Below, piece by piece: positions 32,565 through 44,492 of a DNA stretch of 64,000 nt. Location of the stretch: the NCBI RefSeq assembly GCF_000499385.1, contig NW_013655128.1:5001-69000 (forward strand), in the 5' to 3' direction. The notes below the pieces were generated by a model. It did not search any database and was not told where the DNA came from. It worked only from the letters and a program-made list of their open reading frames with translations. The stretch comes from Eimeria necatrix. Its lineage: Eukaryota > Apicomplexa > Conoidasida > Eucoccidiorida > Eimeriidae. How positions within the stretch are numbered: position 1 is the first letter of the stretch; each line of letters starts with the position of its first letter. The position numbers were made by a program, and so were the translations under genes.

Positions 32565-35500
32565 CTGTAGTGGCAGCGTTAGAGGCTGAAGAGGCAAGCA
32601 GTAAGCTGGCTTGTTCTCCGTTCGGAAACGTAAAAGCGACGCGATGTCAACGGAAATGAGCTGTTTACCCAGGGCACTGGAGAAATTACGCCAGAGCTGA
32701 TTGATTGGAACGGCTGTTTGTTGTTAGTGATTCGCTGCCAGAGCTTTCTAACTCAGGCGTGTGCGTTTACGCACTTTGCCTTGATTTGAACTTCAGCTCA
32801 GGTGCATTCTATGCTGGCCATTTTTGGGGCTAGAGCAGGCGCTTCTCTGTTTACCTGGGTGTTTCAATGTGCATCCTTTTTGTGATGTATGTAATATTCC
32901 GGTGGATTGGTGCTGGAATGAGATATTCCGACTTTGCCATCAAGATCTGTGCAGTGTACTCACAATTTTATGGAACGTGGCGTAGTGTTTCACTTCTTTT
33001 TTTTGTTAGCCCAGTGATATGAATTTCGGAACTGTAGGCCTGCAGTGCAAATTTATGGGCGTAACATTGCTCACTGTGAGAGCTTTCCGGGAATGAAACT
33101 GATGACAAACCCTTTTGCGAACCCGCTCAATTTACTGAAGTAGATATTGCAATAAATGTTGAACTTTTAAATAAGAAAAACTGACGTTGTGTTCTTGAGT
33201 AGAGACAGACTCCCGCAGCTCTTGGAAACATGCTCATTGTAGGCTAAGTAACTAGCATAGGCGATGAAAATGTTTAAATGAGGAGCAAGGAACGCACTGA
33301 TTGAATCATTCTCACAACTGGAAGCCTTAGATTATCGGTTACAAGACTACATGTTTCTTCATTCTGTCTCAGCTGGGAGGTTCTTGTCTACTTTTCAACC
33401 GAATTTATCTAACGTTCTCTTGACTAGAAACCTTTTAATTTCGTGACTTCGTGGCTTCAACCGCCTTTGAGGTCTGTGATGAAAGAGTATTTCTAACGAA
33501 AGAACAATGCCATCATCTGTGGAAAGCACTCGATTGTTTTATGCGCTAATGAGACTCGCAGCAGCTTCACCAAAGCTACAAAACTCTCAACTGGTTTTAC
33601 GGGAACATTTGGCTTGGTGTGATTCCGTTTACTTGCTTGCGAAAATGGCGCAGCAATGTTTACTGCGCCCTAAGTGTGCTTGCTGTAAGCAGTTCAAGAG
33701 TAACGGCAGCACCACTTGCCCTGGAGTCCTCTTTCCGTGATCTCCGTAACTGCAGATGAAGGGCTTGCGGAAGAGTACGAGAAGCATCAACGTGATATTA
33801 GGCAGGGTTTGACGCGGCAAGCATGAATTCAAGAACTTGGCGCCAGTTGAACTCACGCGAAGAAGAGTTGCTACGTGCTACCTAGGGCACCTCCAAATGT
33901 GTTTAGAATGACAGTTATCAGATCGCCGTCCCCAGAAGCAACTTCAGGACTTTGCTTTAGCTTATATAATTCATGAAAAATTGTTGACGAAGGGCAACTC
34001 GTCTGTGGTAGCCTGCTACTGTAGCTACTGCAAGTACAGCACCACATCCCTGCAGAAGGATTCCGCTGGCCAGAACATAACCAGTCCAACACCCAGCATT
34101 ACAATGTACCTGGGTTCCAAAATTCTCTCATTTTTCGCTTTTACTAGCTGCAGCTGCACAAGCGTAATGCAGCTTTAAGCTTGTGTGCGTATCTGGCAGT
34201 TTTCATTGCATAATCTCTGACGAGCTCAAAGATTTTTTATCGTGAATCTGCAAAAAGTAACTCAGTGACTCATTGAGTGCCCAAATATGCTAGTGTTGCG
34301 GCCGCTTGAGACTTCCCAAGGAAGTAAACAGGCGCACAGAAAGGGATATGAGCAGAACGGGCTACCTTCATGGAAGGGGAATTTGAAAACTCCAAAGGTT
34401 TCTTATTGCCTCCATGCAGACTTATCTCTCAGCTACCTAGTGCGAATATGCTCAAATAGCGCAGAACCAATGGCAACTGCAAACGCTGCCAAATAGTACA
34501 TGTTGTGGTTTTTGCAAAGATTGTAACTGGCACGAATTCGCTCAGAACTTGCTGATGGCTTTCTTCACTAGTATGCTAAGTTTACTACTTCCATGAGTCT
34601 TGTCCTATTCTAAATGATCTTCGCCATAAGGCGGCATCGATACAATGGGAGCAGTTGTTTAGGTTGCAGTGATATTCACTGCATCCGCATGAAATACAGA
34701 GCACCACACAAAGTCAGATAAAGGCACGGGATAGGGCTCTTCGGGCAATCCAGCTCAGAGCTGGAGTGAACTGTGGTGCGGGGAGTCAACGTTAACTCTT
34801 GCACACGTTTCACAGTCCTGGCTGATACTTAGAAAGGCGCCCAAGGTAAAAATTCGAGTGAAATTATGAAAAAGGTGAGCTTGACGAGGCGGGATCAACA
34901 GCCGCTGCAAGCTAGGACATGGGGAGGCAAGCGGATCTCAACGCTTGAACAATGTTTTCTACAGTGTACAGTACGTTGCCTAAAGTTTAGTGGCATTAGA
35001 TCCAGCGGACCTCCCGACGCTAGTGACAGGCGACTGTGATTTGTGCCTCTTAACCCGTTGGCGTCGGAGGAACATTTACTCAAGAGACATTCATGCATCC
35101 CACAGCATGGTGGGGAAATAGTATAGTCATACATTTGCTAAAAAACGCTCATTTATGGTGAAGGTTATCTGGATCGAGCAGGGATAGGCAGTGTTCAAGG
35201 TAAGTGTCCAGTGTCGAGATCTGTTAGAGGTGGGCGCCTCTCCTCAAGACATGAACTGTCAGACAGCAGCAAAGCCTGTCTTTTACCTGTTTTAAAATGC
35301 CTACGATTTCAATATACTTACAAGCTACTGTGTAAGTAATGTAAAACTAGGTGTTTGGAGTAGTTACCCTGTACTTCGCAATCACAGCCAGGGTCGACAG
35401 CAAACAGTGATGTAAGCTTATGCACGAAAGTACAGCGTTAACCTACAGTGGATGCTGTCCGCTCGTTTAACAGGCTCGTGTTACCTTAACTACAATATTT

Positions 35501-35849
35501 AGGGTTATTATCCCAGACTAATCATAGCCTGAACCTGTTGGTAGGACGGAGGCTGCTGCATTTGTTGTTGCCCTCGACTGATGGGTTGCAAAAGAGCAGC
35601 TGGAGAGCGCACAAGCGAGCATGCGCGCCGCCAAAGCGAAAAGGACATGCATTGACTTGTCATTTCTCATATAATTTCGTGTTGCATAAGCTAGTTGACA
35701 CTGAAATTATCCTGAGCGGTCGAGAGTAGCGATCCTTTGTCTAGCATCGCTTCAGTCTACGAGCATATCCGTACGCCTCTACAGCTTTGGGATAAACATC
35801 CACCCCACATCTTAATAAGGTTCTTTCTTCATACTCCTTTATTTCCTGT
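32565..35849. other. Intergenic between paralogs C and D
   Basis: No gene is supported. Weak frames at 33507-33740 (plus) and 34092-33871 (minus) carry Cys patterns that might be retroelement debris, but matches are too poor to call. Confidence 0.4.
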
Positions 35850-36325
35850 GCAGTCGCTTCGTTCTTTTGGCGTAAGAGTCGTGGGCGAGCTAGGCTTCAC
35901 AATCAGCTGCGCTTGAGAGAGTCTCATGGCATGGAGAAGGTGAAAGAAGCGCCTTTCTGGGAAGTTAGTCTCTTGAGCGAGGATGCAACTTGAGACCAAG
36001 CAGGAAGCTTCAAGTGAAAGGACAGCCTCTACCACGGAGGTCGTGACATTCTTATGTGACCGCCAATGAAGTTCGTGAGCAGAGTTGAAGAAGACCCAGC
36101 AGGATATGTCTTGTTTTCCAATAAGTAATTTGTGCAACAGAGGTCGGCGTTGTTTACAGGTGCCTGGAGAGTTGACGCTGACGAATGATGATCAACACAG
36201 AGCCGACTGACCGCTGAGCTGTATTCGAGGATTGCTTGGAAGCTTCTACGAATTTTTAAAAGCGTGTTCAGGCCAGTGTTCATTTTTCGACTCATAAGTG
36301 ACTCCAACTTGCAACCTCTAGTCAA
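35850..36325 (-). mobile_element. Probable gypsy reverse-transcriptase fossil
   Basis: On the minus strand, SRLCVDHHSSASTLQAPVNN is followed by LLEN and GGHIRM, resembling the RT stretch (R)MCVDYR-LN-T--P-P---DDLL and SGYHQIRM. After an in-frame stop, SFTFSMP resembles the EF-VMPFGL motif. Stops interrupt it. It lies about 200 bp upstream of paralog D and on the opposite strand. Confidence is moderate because several conserved residues are changed. Confidence 0.42.
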
Positions 36326-36538
36326 GATATGCCATTCAGTGTATGTGCAAGCAGTACTCTGTTTATAAGATCTCTAGCAAAAACTCATTTCATTGCCCGC
36401 CACCAGAAGTACAGTCCTTACCCAAAACTTGCAGCTTGTTCAGCTAGGAAGTCTGCTTGGCTTTTACGGCAGCTGCAAAATCTATGCGGGGGGAGTGAGG
36501 ACAAATCTGACATAGGCGCGTGGTGATTGTGATAAAAC

Positions 36539-39409
36539 ATGGGGAGTTTCTTGCTGCCCACAGAGAGTCAAAATGTGGGAGCTATTCCTCACGATTTCGT
36601 GCATTCTGTGCACTCCATGCCTTCAATACCTTCAGATAGAATCGAAACACAGAGCGGTTCGTGGAATAACCGCCGGATTGGCTGGCATCGTCTGCGGATG
36701 CCGTCGAGGGCGCTCCATAGGCTTCTAGCGTTTGCCTCTGTCACAGCAGTGGCATTAATGTTGCATGCCTGCAGTGTGTTTGTCACAAGGCGATTGCCGT
36801 CGTGGCCGAGTAGTCGGAGACTCGCTGCTGGAGGAGAGCCCGAAGCCACATCAGGCGGCGGCGCTTACACATCATTCTGCGAGGCCTTGTACGAGTGTCA
36901 AGAATCTCAACAGAGTACTGTCGTTGTGACAGAGAGGCTTGCAGAGTCTACTCTGCGGCATCCGCCTCTGCCTATTTTAGGGGAACACCAAAGCATATTG
37001 TCTGAAAGGGCAGCGAATTCTGTTTTCGAAAGGCTGGACTCAACAGAGGAGCCAGCGCAAGAAGATGAGAAGAGGGGAGCCAAGTCAGATCTAGGTTCTG
37101 GAGGGCACGGTAAACAGCTGGAGGAGGTCCAGCTGAGCCAGACATTGAACTCAGGTCCCTGGCTCGGGGCGAACTTTGAAGACTTTGCAACGCGTGCCCC
37201 AAAACGTCACGGGAGTGCGTCAAGCAGTAAGACAAAACGCCTCAAAGCTAGCAACTTTCAGAGTGATTCAAATATCCCACCTCAAAGCACATCGGCATTA
37301 TCTTATAAGGCACTGCGGGGCCTGGGTGGCGCTTTGGGGGGCGTAGAGCAGCAGCAAAATGCACCAGAATTTTTCTTAGGTGAGAGTCTGGATAGCACTT
37401 TGAGTTGCCATCACGCCGTCGGTGGAGGTTGGGGGTTAGCAGACCCCATTTTACAAGTGCCAAGCACTAGCGAACTTTGTAACAATTTCGGCCAATTAGG
37501 GAATGAAAACGCGCGCGACGTTCTTGAAGGAGTCGAGCGACTGCCAGGCCGAAGTGCTGGAGTGTCGCCAGAAGACCCTTCTTCCGCGAAATTTGAGAAT
37601 TTTGCCTTATTTTATCCGAAGGACGATGCCACAGCTGTACAGGAGTGGATACGAGACGTCAACCACCACATGGGAGGCAATGGTGAATTTTGCCGAAGCC
37701 TGGCTGGAGACATTGAACGATTGCCATTGCCTGTAGTGTTACCAGGAGTCTCTTCTTCTGGCATGGAAGCGGGGAATGCCCCCGCGTCATATTCTCTGGA
37801 GGACGATTCGAGTGCCCTACAGCAGTGGTTACAAGAAGTCACGGATCACATGAGTGAGACTAGCGATTTTCGCAGCTGTCTCGGTCAGCCAGGCGATGGC
37901 AACTCGCTTGGAGCTCCTGGAGAAGCCGAGCGATTGCCATTTCCAGGAAATTTCCTGTTGGCGGAGGGCTCTTCTGTTGTTCCAGAAGAGAGTGACGTTT
38001 TCGAATCGTTTACTGCGGCAGGGGATGCGGGAGCCGCCCAGGAGTGGTTACAAGGCCCCAGTTCACTCACACAAAGAACAAGCGGATTTCACAGCAATCT
38101 GCAACAGACAGTAATCGGCCACCCAAGTGATTCTTCAATAATAGCCAATGCGCCGATATTCCCACGAAGTACTGAAGAGTTTCGACTTGCACCTAGTCTC
38201 CAAGCACAAGTGTTTGATGGCGCTTCAAAAGATGCAGTGCGTCAGTGATGGAGCTGAACACAAAGAGAGTTTAGCTGAAATTTCTTCCACCCTGGCCAAA
38301 AGCTACATGAGGCTCCAGAAGTGCGTATTGCGGAAACGCCTTCCATTTAATTATCAGCAAAGCTCTGCACCTGTTGCATTTTTGTAGGGCACAACGCTTT
38401 ATTCAAGCGACGAAGAAGCACTGGACGCATACATTGAAGAGCTGCAGATGTCTGGCGAATTTGAAGACATCATACCTAAGAGAAGTGTCTCTCGTGACGA
38501 CCCACGGCCTTTTGCTCGCCGTTGGTTGCAGGCCGACGACGATTTATACGGCAAGGTGAGCAATCTTTCCTTTTGTGAGCCTTCCAATGCTGCAGAAGTC
38601 ATGCATTAGTGTAACTGCTTGCTCTTGTCGCATCTCCAATGCGAAACTAGCAAGAACTGTGCTTCTGTTTACACCTTTTCTTGCAGCCTGGACAGTCTTC
38701 AACGATGACTTCTGGCATTTCTGGAGGGAGTGCTATAGTAGCTGCACTGCAACGAAGGGAAAGCATGGACAACCACCCTTTTTACCGTCTACCTGCTAAA
38801 TCACCACCACCCGGTAACAGAGTTTTCAGTTTGGTTTTGGCTTTAACATACAATCAAATAAAAAGCAGGCCCTTTCGACTTCTCGCTCTTGTGAAGGACC
38901 TTCTGAAGCAGGATTCGCTAAATGATAGCAGCCAGGATGCTCTTATAGAGGCAGCCGAACGGCTGTATGGGTACTCGCAAAATAACATGCCTGTTACGGC
39001 GCCGCGAAAATGGCCATATTATTATGTCGAAATACTGGGAACCATCTTCCTTCTAGTAGACGCGCTGTTCTGCGCAGCTGAAGTACTTGGATCAAATGCA
39101 AAGAAAGAGCTGTGGTGGCCACACCTAATAAACCGCGTGAATGATGCAGTTGGCGCCTTTAGGGCGGAACGCTGGCTGTATTTCGGCAAGCAGCGAAAAA
39201 ACATTGAGCTTGCCAAAGCATTAGCCAGCGCTCTTGACGTATACAAAAATGGTAGGCGGCCTTCGGCATACACGGTGGTCAATTTAAAGCGGTGCCTTCT
39301 GTGCGACCCCGCCAACGTGAAGTTCAGGAGCACGTCGTGGAAATCTTGGAGAGCAGATGACTTGGAATGGATCTCTTCTGCACAGCGGCGGCTGCTGAAG
39401 CGGCTTTAG
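36539..39409 (+). CDS. Paralog D: signal-anchor/RRL protein with about 60-70-residue repeats and conserved C-terminal domain
   Basis: Exons 36539-38236, 38388-38555 and 38687-39409 are all phase 0 and join to 862 residues. A hydrophobic helix lies at 61-82 and RRLAA at 93-97, followed by an acidic, Ser-rich region with a basic patch (KTKRLKA). Three repeats beginning ERLP start at 37535, 37715 and 37928; each contains an acidic W(L/I) motif (DDATAVQEWIRD, DDSSALQQWLQE, GDAGAAQEWLQG). Exon 2 carries a related element (DEEALDAYIEEL). The C-terminal exon has HPFYRLP, RPFRLLALVKDLL, EVLGSNAKKELWWP, NGRRPSAYTVVNLKR and W..W. Start is the first Met before the helix. Function is unknown; the nearest relative in the window is C. 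Confidence 0.8.
37535..38110 (+). repeat. Three degenerate coding repeats in paralog D
   Basis: Units of about 60, 71 and 61 codons start at 37535, 37715 and 37928 with ERLP and contain an acidic stretch, a WL/WI pair and F(R/C)(S)-type ends. They are diverged, unlike the nearly identical units of paralog A. Confidence 0.7.
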
Positions 39410-42219
39410 ACGTTTGTGAGAGCACACAGTACATCTGTACGGCGTGCTCTTATCGCTGTCGTTGAGCTTACAAGGGCAGAACGAGTCTAAGCTGGCTTAA
39501 ATTCTGCCTACACGAGAAAGCACAATCAGATAATCTCCTGTTCATACTGTCTGCTGTTCATGTATGTGGATTGCGTGACCTACTTCTGATCTCTCTCATA
39601 GGATATCAAGCGCTGCGCTGCTGCACGCTGAGGAGGATTCCACGTTTTTCCTCACGCATCCTTCATTTCCAGCAGTTTACTGTAGTCTGCATTCCTTCGC
39701 AAGTATGCTTTGTTTTGGGGCATTGGCACTCGGGGTGATACTAAGGGTTACCTTGGCTAGGTGTGAAGTATACACGCTTGGTCCTTTATTGTCTTGCAGT
39801 TTTTTGCTGAGTGCTTTGACCTTCAGACTATAAATTGTGATGCAGCGAGCTGGATAGGTAACAATGAATACGAAATGGCCAGCAGCTCTAACTCAGGTAA
39901 ACGAAACAGAATGACGAGGGCCGGTGTAAAGCCTAGGCTCAATTCGAGTCTTTCCCTGTTCACTAAAAGAGGGGAGTGAAACACAACAAAACTGGAAGGC
40001 TTTGCAGTGGCTGTCGGAATCTCCTATTGTAAAGTGAAATTTATGCAGGGAAGTTTCCACACTTTTTGCACGAGATTTTGCACGTAAAATGTGTGTTGTG
40101 AGTTTTTAACGTTGTGCTTACAAGTGAGAATTGGTATCGGACGCGGCACTTTTCTACCCGTTAGGGGGTCCGATCCTTGAGGAACGGGCCATCCTGCTTG
40201 GGAAGGCCGCAATCTGTACAGCGCTTTTAAACCATGCCCCTGTTCGTACATGGATTCTACAGAAGGCTTGTCAGAAATTGGGGGCCGTGCGACGAATGAC
40301 GGCGCTGGCTCGCAGCATTCTTGGCAGCTCCCTTCCTGAGGAGCAGCCGCACGTCCTGGCAGACCAGGCAAATTTTCGTGGAGATGATTAGACAAATATA
40401 ATGCTCAGTCTTCCCTACGTAACAATGTAAAGCTGCGTGGAGGGCGTCGTGTAACGCCCATTCTTTCGGTGGTAGAGGATGGCGCAGTCAGGCGAGCACC
40501 GCCAAGTTTCAGTCAGAAGAGAATATAAGATACAAGATACATATAAAAGCGCACTGGTACCTGCCGCTGAGACTATACACTCAAGTAATCCTTAAGGGCT
40601 TCCTGGCTACAATAAGGCGGTGACAAGGCTTCCGCAACGGCTTATCTGGGGCTCCATGTCATGTGGTGTGAAGACTTTCAAGACCTGTGTGCGATGTTTG
40701 CAGCACGCAGCGGGATAACCTAACTTGGGCAATGCTGATATCACTACAGGCCATTAAGCTGGCCAGTGCTTTAAGCAGCGCAACGCGGTACAAGTATTTT
40801 GGCCACCGCCAAGCATTTCATGCGTGCGGCAGGGCCTCTTGCCCAGAAAAGTGCATTGCACTGGGAACAGTTTCTTTCCCGAAGTATTCACGAATGCCTT
40901 GTCATAATATTGCGGCAAGTTTGTAGTCCGACCACTGGTGGCAGCTTGTAACGTCTACGCTATGCGGCTCTTGCGACAAGGTAATGTACCAGGTAGTGTG
41001 CAACATTAAGTACAAAAGGAGTGCCACTTCATACTTGCAGCATCATCTGGGTGGAGTCCTCATAGACATTGTACCTGCACAGGGCCGGAAGCGGCACTAT
41101 TCTGGAGCCGACGAAGAAGGCCGAACTTCCACGAGGTGCAGCTTTACGACATAATTTATGAGGCGATTCTAAATGCAACGGCTAAACCTGGTACCCGTAG
41201 GAGCAATTGTCCTTCTCCGCAGCAGTGGTGGTTGCGTGGCTCCGTACTCTAGCGGAGGTGTCTGGCGACGCCAACTAATCGTCCTGAACAAAACGTTGCG
41301 CATCAAAGCTCCTGCTCTATCTGAGTGGGTTGTGGTGGAAAAGTTCCCCAGTGAAAAACATGCTACGTTTGCCACTGCTCACCATTGAAGCAACGGTACC
41401 TGACCTGTCAAATGTAAAATTACCAAACATACGGCCAAAAATGTGCGGGAAAGTGGACAGTGACCCTCAGTGACCATTCGGCAGCCCGATCGCCCACAGA
41501 TATCCGAAGTACCAGCATGGATACGTAATCATCTATTGGAATCCAAAACACCAAATAAGCCCTTTGAGGAGTATGTAAACTATTAATAGTGTTCTGTTGT
41601 CCCTCGGCGATCACCGGTGGTACAGCCTGCTGGGGCAGCGAGACTGCCAACTGTGCAACAAAGGCACATTTCTTTTGACTAATTCCTCTCTAGTCAATTT
41701 TTATGACTATACAATACTAAGTATTGCAACCTTTGGATTTTGTCTGAGAACCACACGTGTTCTGGTTTGCTCTGCAACAAGGACCAGGTTTCTTCAACAA
41801 ACTCCTTTCTAGTCACTCTCAATCAATACACTGCTGAATATTTTGACCTTTCGAAGTTGTATCCGCGCAGTGTTATAGTGCAGCGTTCCATACCAAGTGT
41901 ATTCCGCGAAATGTTGCTCCTCCAGTATAGTCGGTCATTCAAGATGAATTGCATACTGCACCTTGGGCATTGTGAATTGTGATTTTTTTAAGAGGAGAAG
42001 AACGGCTCACGTGTGAAAACAGGGAGCTGTGAGAATTATTAAATTCAAGCGGGACTTTATTCCTAGCGCTTGACCTCGAAATACTCACAGTCTCTCCTCT
42101 CCCCACTGGGTCACTGCAAGGCCCAAACCCAAGCCCTACTACACTCAACTGCACTTTGGGTTTGTTAAATTTGACTCACGTCGAGTTGTAAGACCACATC
42201 ATGCTTTCATTGTTTTCCC
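39410..42219. other. Intergenic; no supportable gene
   Basis: Short frames at 40131-40391, 40687-40926 and 41173-41388 (plus) and 41420-41650 (minus) have no recognisable domain. Telomere-like words (CCCAAACCCAAGCCCTAC, then TTTGGGTTTG) appear at 42115-42170, marking the return to repeat-rich sequence. Confidence 0.45.
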
Positions 42220-43430
42220 TTGCACCACGACGTCTTTCCTTCACTATTGACGCTGCCCCCTGGTGACCCCCTGCTTGTCCCATCTCGGGCTTCCGTTCTT
42301 TTGCTGCCTTCAGCGTTCAAAAGCTTCTCTGTTTTCTATTTCTCCCCCTCATGTCACGGTGGTTTTTCTTTGATGTTTCCCCCACTTGGCTCTCCTTGGC
42401 CTGCAACTGCGGTTGTTACAGTTTGCGTTTGCTATTGCTACTCCTCGCTGAGGTGATGCTCCTACAGCTGCAATTGCTTTGGCTTTTGCATCTGCTGTTC
42501 CAGATCCATATGCACGTCTGGTTGCTGTCTCAGCTGCTACTGAAATAGCTGCTTTATTGCCGGTTCTTGCCGCAGTTGTCTCTGTTTCTGCCTCTGAAAA
42601 TTCGGTGGCAATCGAGGAGGCCGTCCTGCTGCTGCTATTTGTGCCGTAGGTGTTGCGGCAGCTGCTCGTTCTCCTGAGACATCTGCTACGGCTCGTACAC
42701 CAGCTGGTGCTTCTGCTCTTGTTCTAGCTGCTGCTGCTCTTCACATCTCAACTTAGCGCTGCTGCTGCCGTTGCTGTATAGGTTGCTGCTAGAGCCGCCG
42801 CTGCAACTACTGATTCTTCCGGCTTCTCTCATGGCGCCTTACGGCGTCAAGTGGGGCACCTTCGTTTATGCGCTGGTGTTCAAGTTCTCTATCTTTGCAT
42901 GCAGGTCCATTCCTTTACACTGTATTACACTTTGTTGTCTTGTTTTAGCATAGTGCTAGCTTTGCTTGGGCTTGATTCATACGTGCACGTAATGCGCATC
43001 ATCCTACGTAAACTTTTGTTTCACGAACGCATGTGTGTCAAAGTATTCCTGGCATCCACTAATTTGTTCTTGCTCTTTGTAGTACTTGTTTTCGTTACTT
43101 ATCTACATAAACACGTCCTCTTTCTTTTGATTTAAACATCCATAATTTATTTTTATATTCTGGAGTTGCATTGTTATTATTACTATTATGGTTCTCGTTG
43201 CTGCTTCGATGGGCTTGTTCCTGTGTGCATGCGTTTGTGTATTTACGCTTTCAGTGTTGAGCACGTTTTACTGTTAACAATGATGCTGCACGCCAGTACA
43301 TGGAAGTACATGGCCACAATCTTCTTTCCCCGTCTCTCGGCAGCAACCGCTCTTGGAGTTTGTCTGCGAAGCAAAGCGCTGAACTGTAAACAGCTCTGTA
43401 ATATTTATAACGAGGATGTGATGTAGAAAA
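42220..43430 (+). repeat. GCN-periodic degenerate triplet region
   Basis: From about 42380 to 42800 the sequence keeps a three-base period of GCN-like codons. Successive frames read Ala/Val/Ser-rich (for example ALAFASAVPDPYARLVAVSA) and are broken by stops and frame changes. It looks like an expanded GCT repeat that has decayed, or a former Ala-rich exon. The rest up to 43430 is T-rich with hydrophobic chance frames. Confidence 0.4.
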
Positions 43431-44492
43431 GGGGGAAAAGGAAAATCGCGGAAATTACCACGGGAAATATGAAGATAAGAATCAAGTAGACTACGGAGAA
43501 ACGAATGCGTCGGTTGGGGAGGGGGCTCTAGGGGTCGACAGTGTTGGTGAAGGCCCGCGGGCTGGTCCAGCCTTCCAGTACATCAGGGCAGTCAAACAGA
43601 TGGCAGGCAGGCCACTACGCGGCCCGTCTTCCAGGTAGGTGAGCATCCCAGCGTGGCAAGAAGTTAAGCATCGTCTGCAGTGCCCTGGTCGTGGAGGACT
43701 TAACCCACCTCGTCTTATTTTATACTCTTGCCCGCCGAGATCAATACAGGAGGCCAGCCAGCAGCGGCTCACGTGGCGACCAGAGCAGGGCCTCAAAGAA
43801 AGAATGATCTGGGATATCTAATAATACCGTAACAGGAACAAATGGGAGACAACACCAAGTATGGGGAAGTATTTTTGTCGATTCACCCTGTGGCTACGAT
43901 ATAGCCGCAAAACAGTGTTCAGATTCAGGGCATTTAGTGACAGCGTGCGAGTGCTAACTGCTGGGCCGCGCGCTTTCTCCAATAGCGCAGTCACTGTCAG
44001 CCCCCGATGAGCCTGCGCATGCCTTCTGCTGTCACAGATATTGCTCTGCGATGACCATCGTGTTGCTAAAGCAGCAGTGCCAGGGGGGTGAAAGCGTGGG
44101 GAATGGACCTGCTGCGGCAAGCTTGTTACGGCTGATCGCTATTGTCTCGTTTCGGCTAGTGCCACTGGGTGACACTGGGGGGCATCTGCTCCAGAGTACG
44201 ACTGGCGCGATCGGCGTGTGTCTCTCTGGTGATAAAAGGCATATTTCACGACTCGCTGGTGGTAAAAGGCATATTTTACGACCCGCTTGATACTGAAACA
44301 GGCGCGGAGGTGCTGCCACAGGTCCGATTTAAAAGGAGGGTCTGATGACATGGAGGAAGAAATCTATCTTTTCGTGCTACTGCTCAGATATCGCATCTAA
44401 ACTGTAGCTGAATGCGTGGGCTTGTAGCACGTGGGAGTCCGTATTGTGGGAACTTGTAGGTTGTTGTACACAACTCTTTTTTAAGACTTTGT
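43431..44492. other. No gene; short tandem duplication
   Basis: A 30-bp unit is duplicated with a few differences at 44226-44255 and 44256-44285 (core GGTAAAAGGCATATTTTACG). A minus-strand frame at 43796-43491 is unrecognised. Confidence 0.55.

Noticed and set aside
33507..34178. Possible gypsy integrase zinc-finger remnants
   Set aside because: Scattered Cys residues only; spacing and flanks do not fit well enough.
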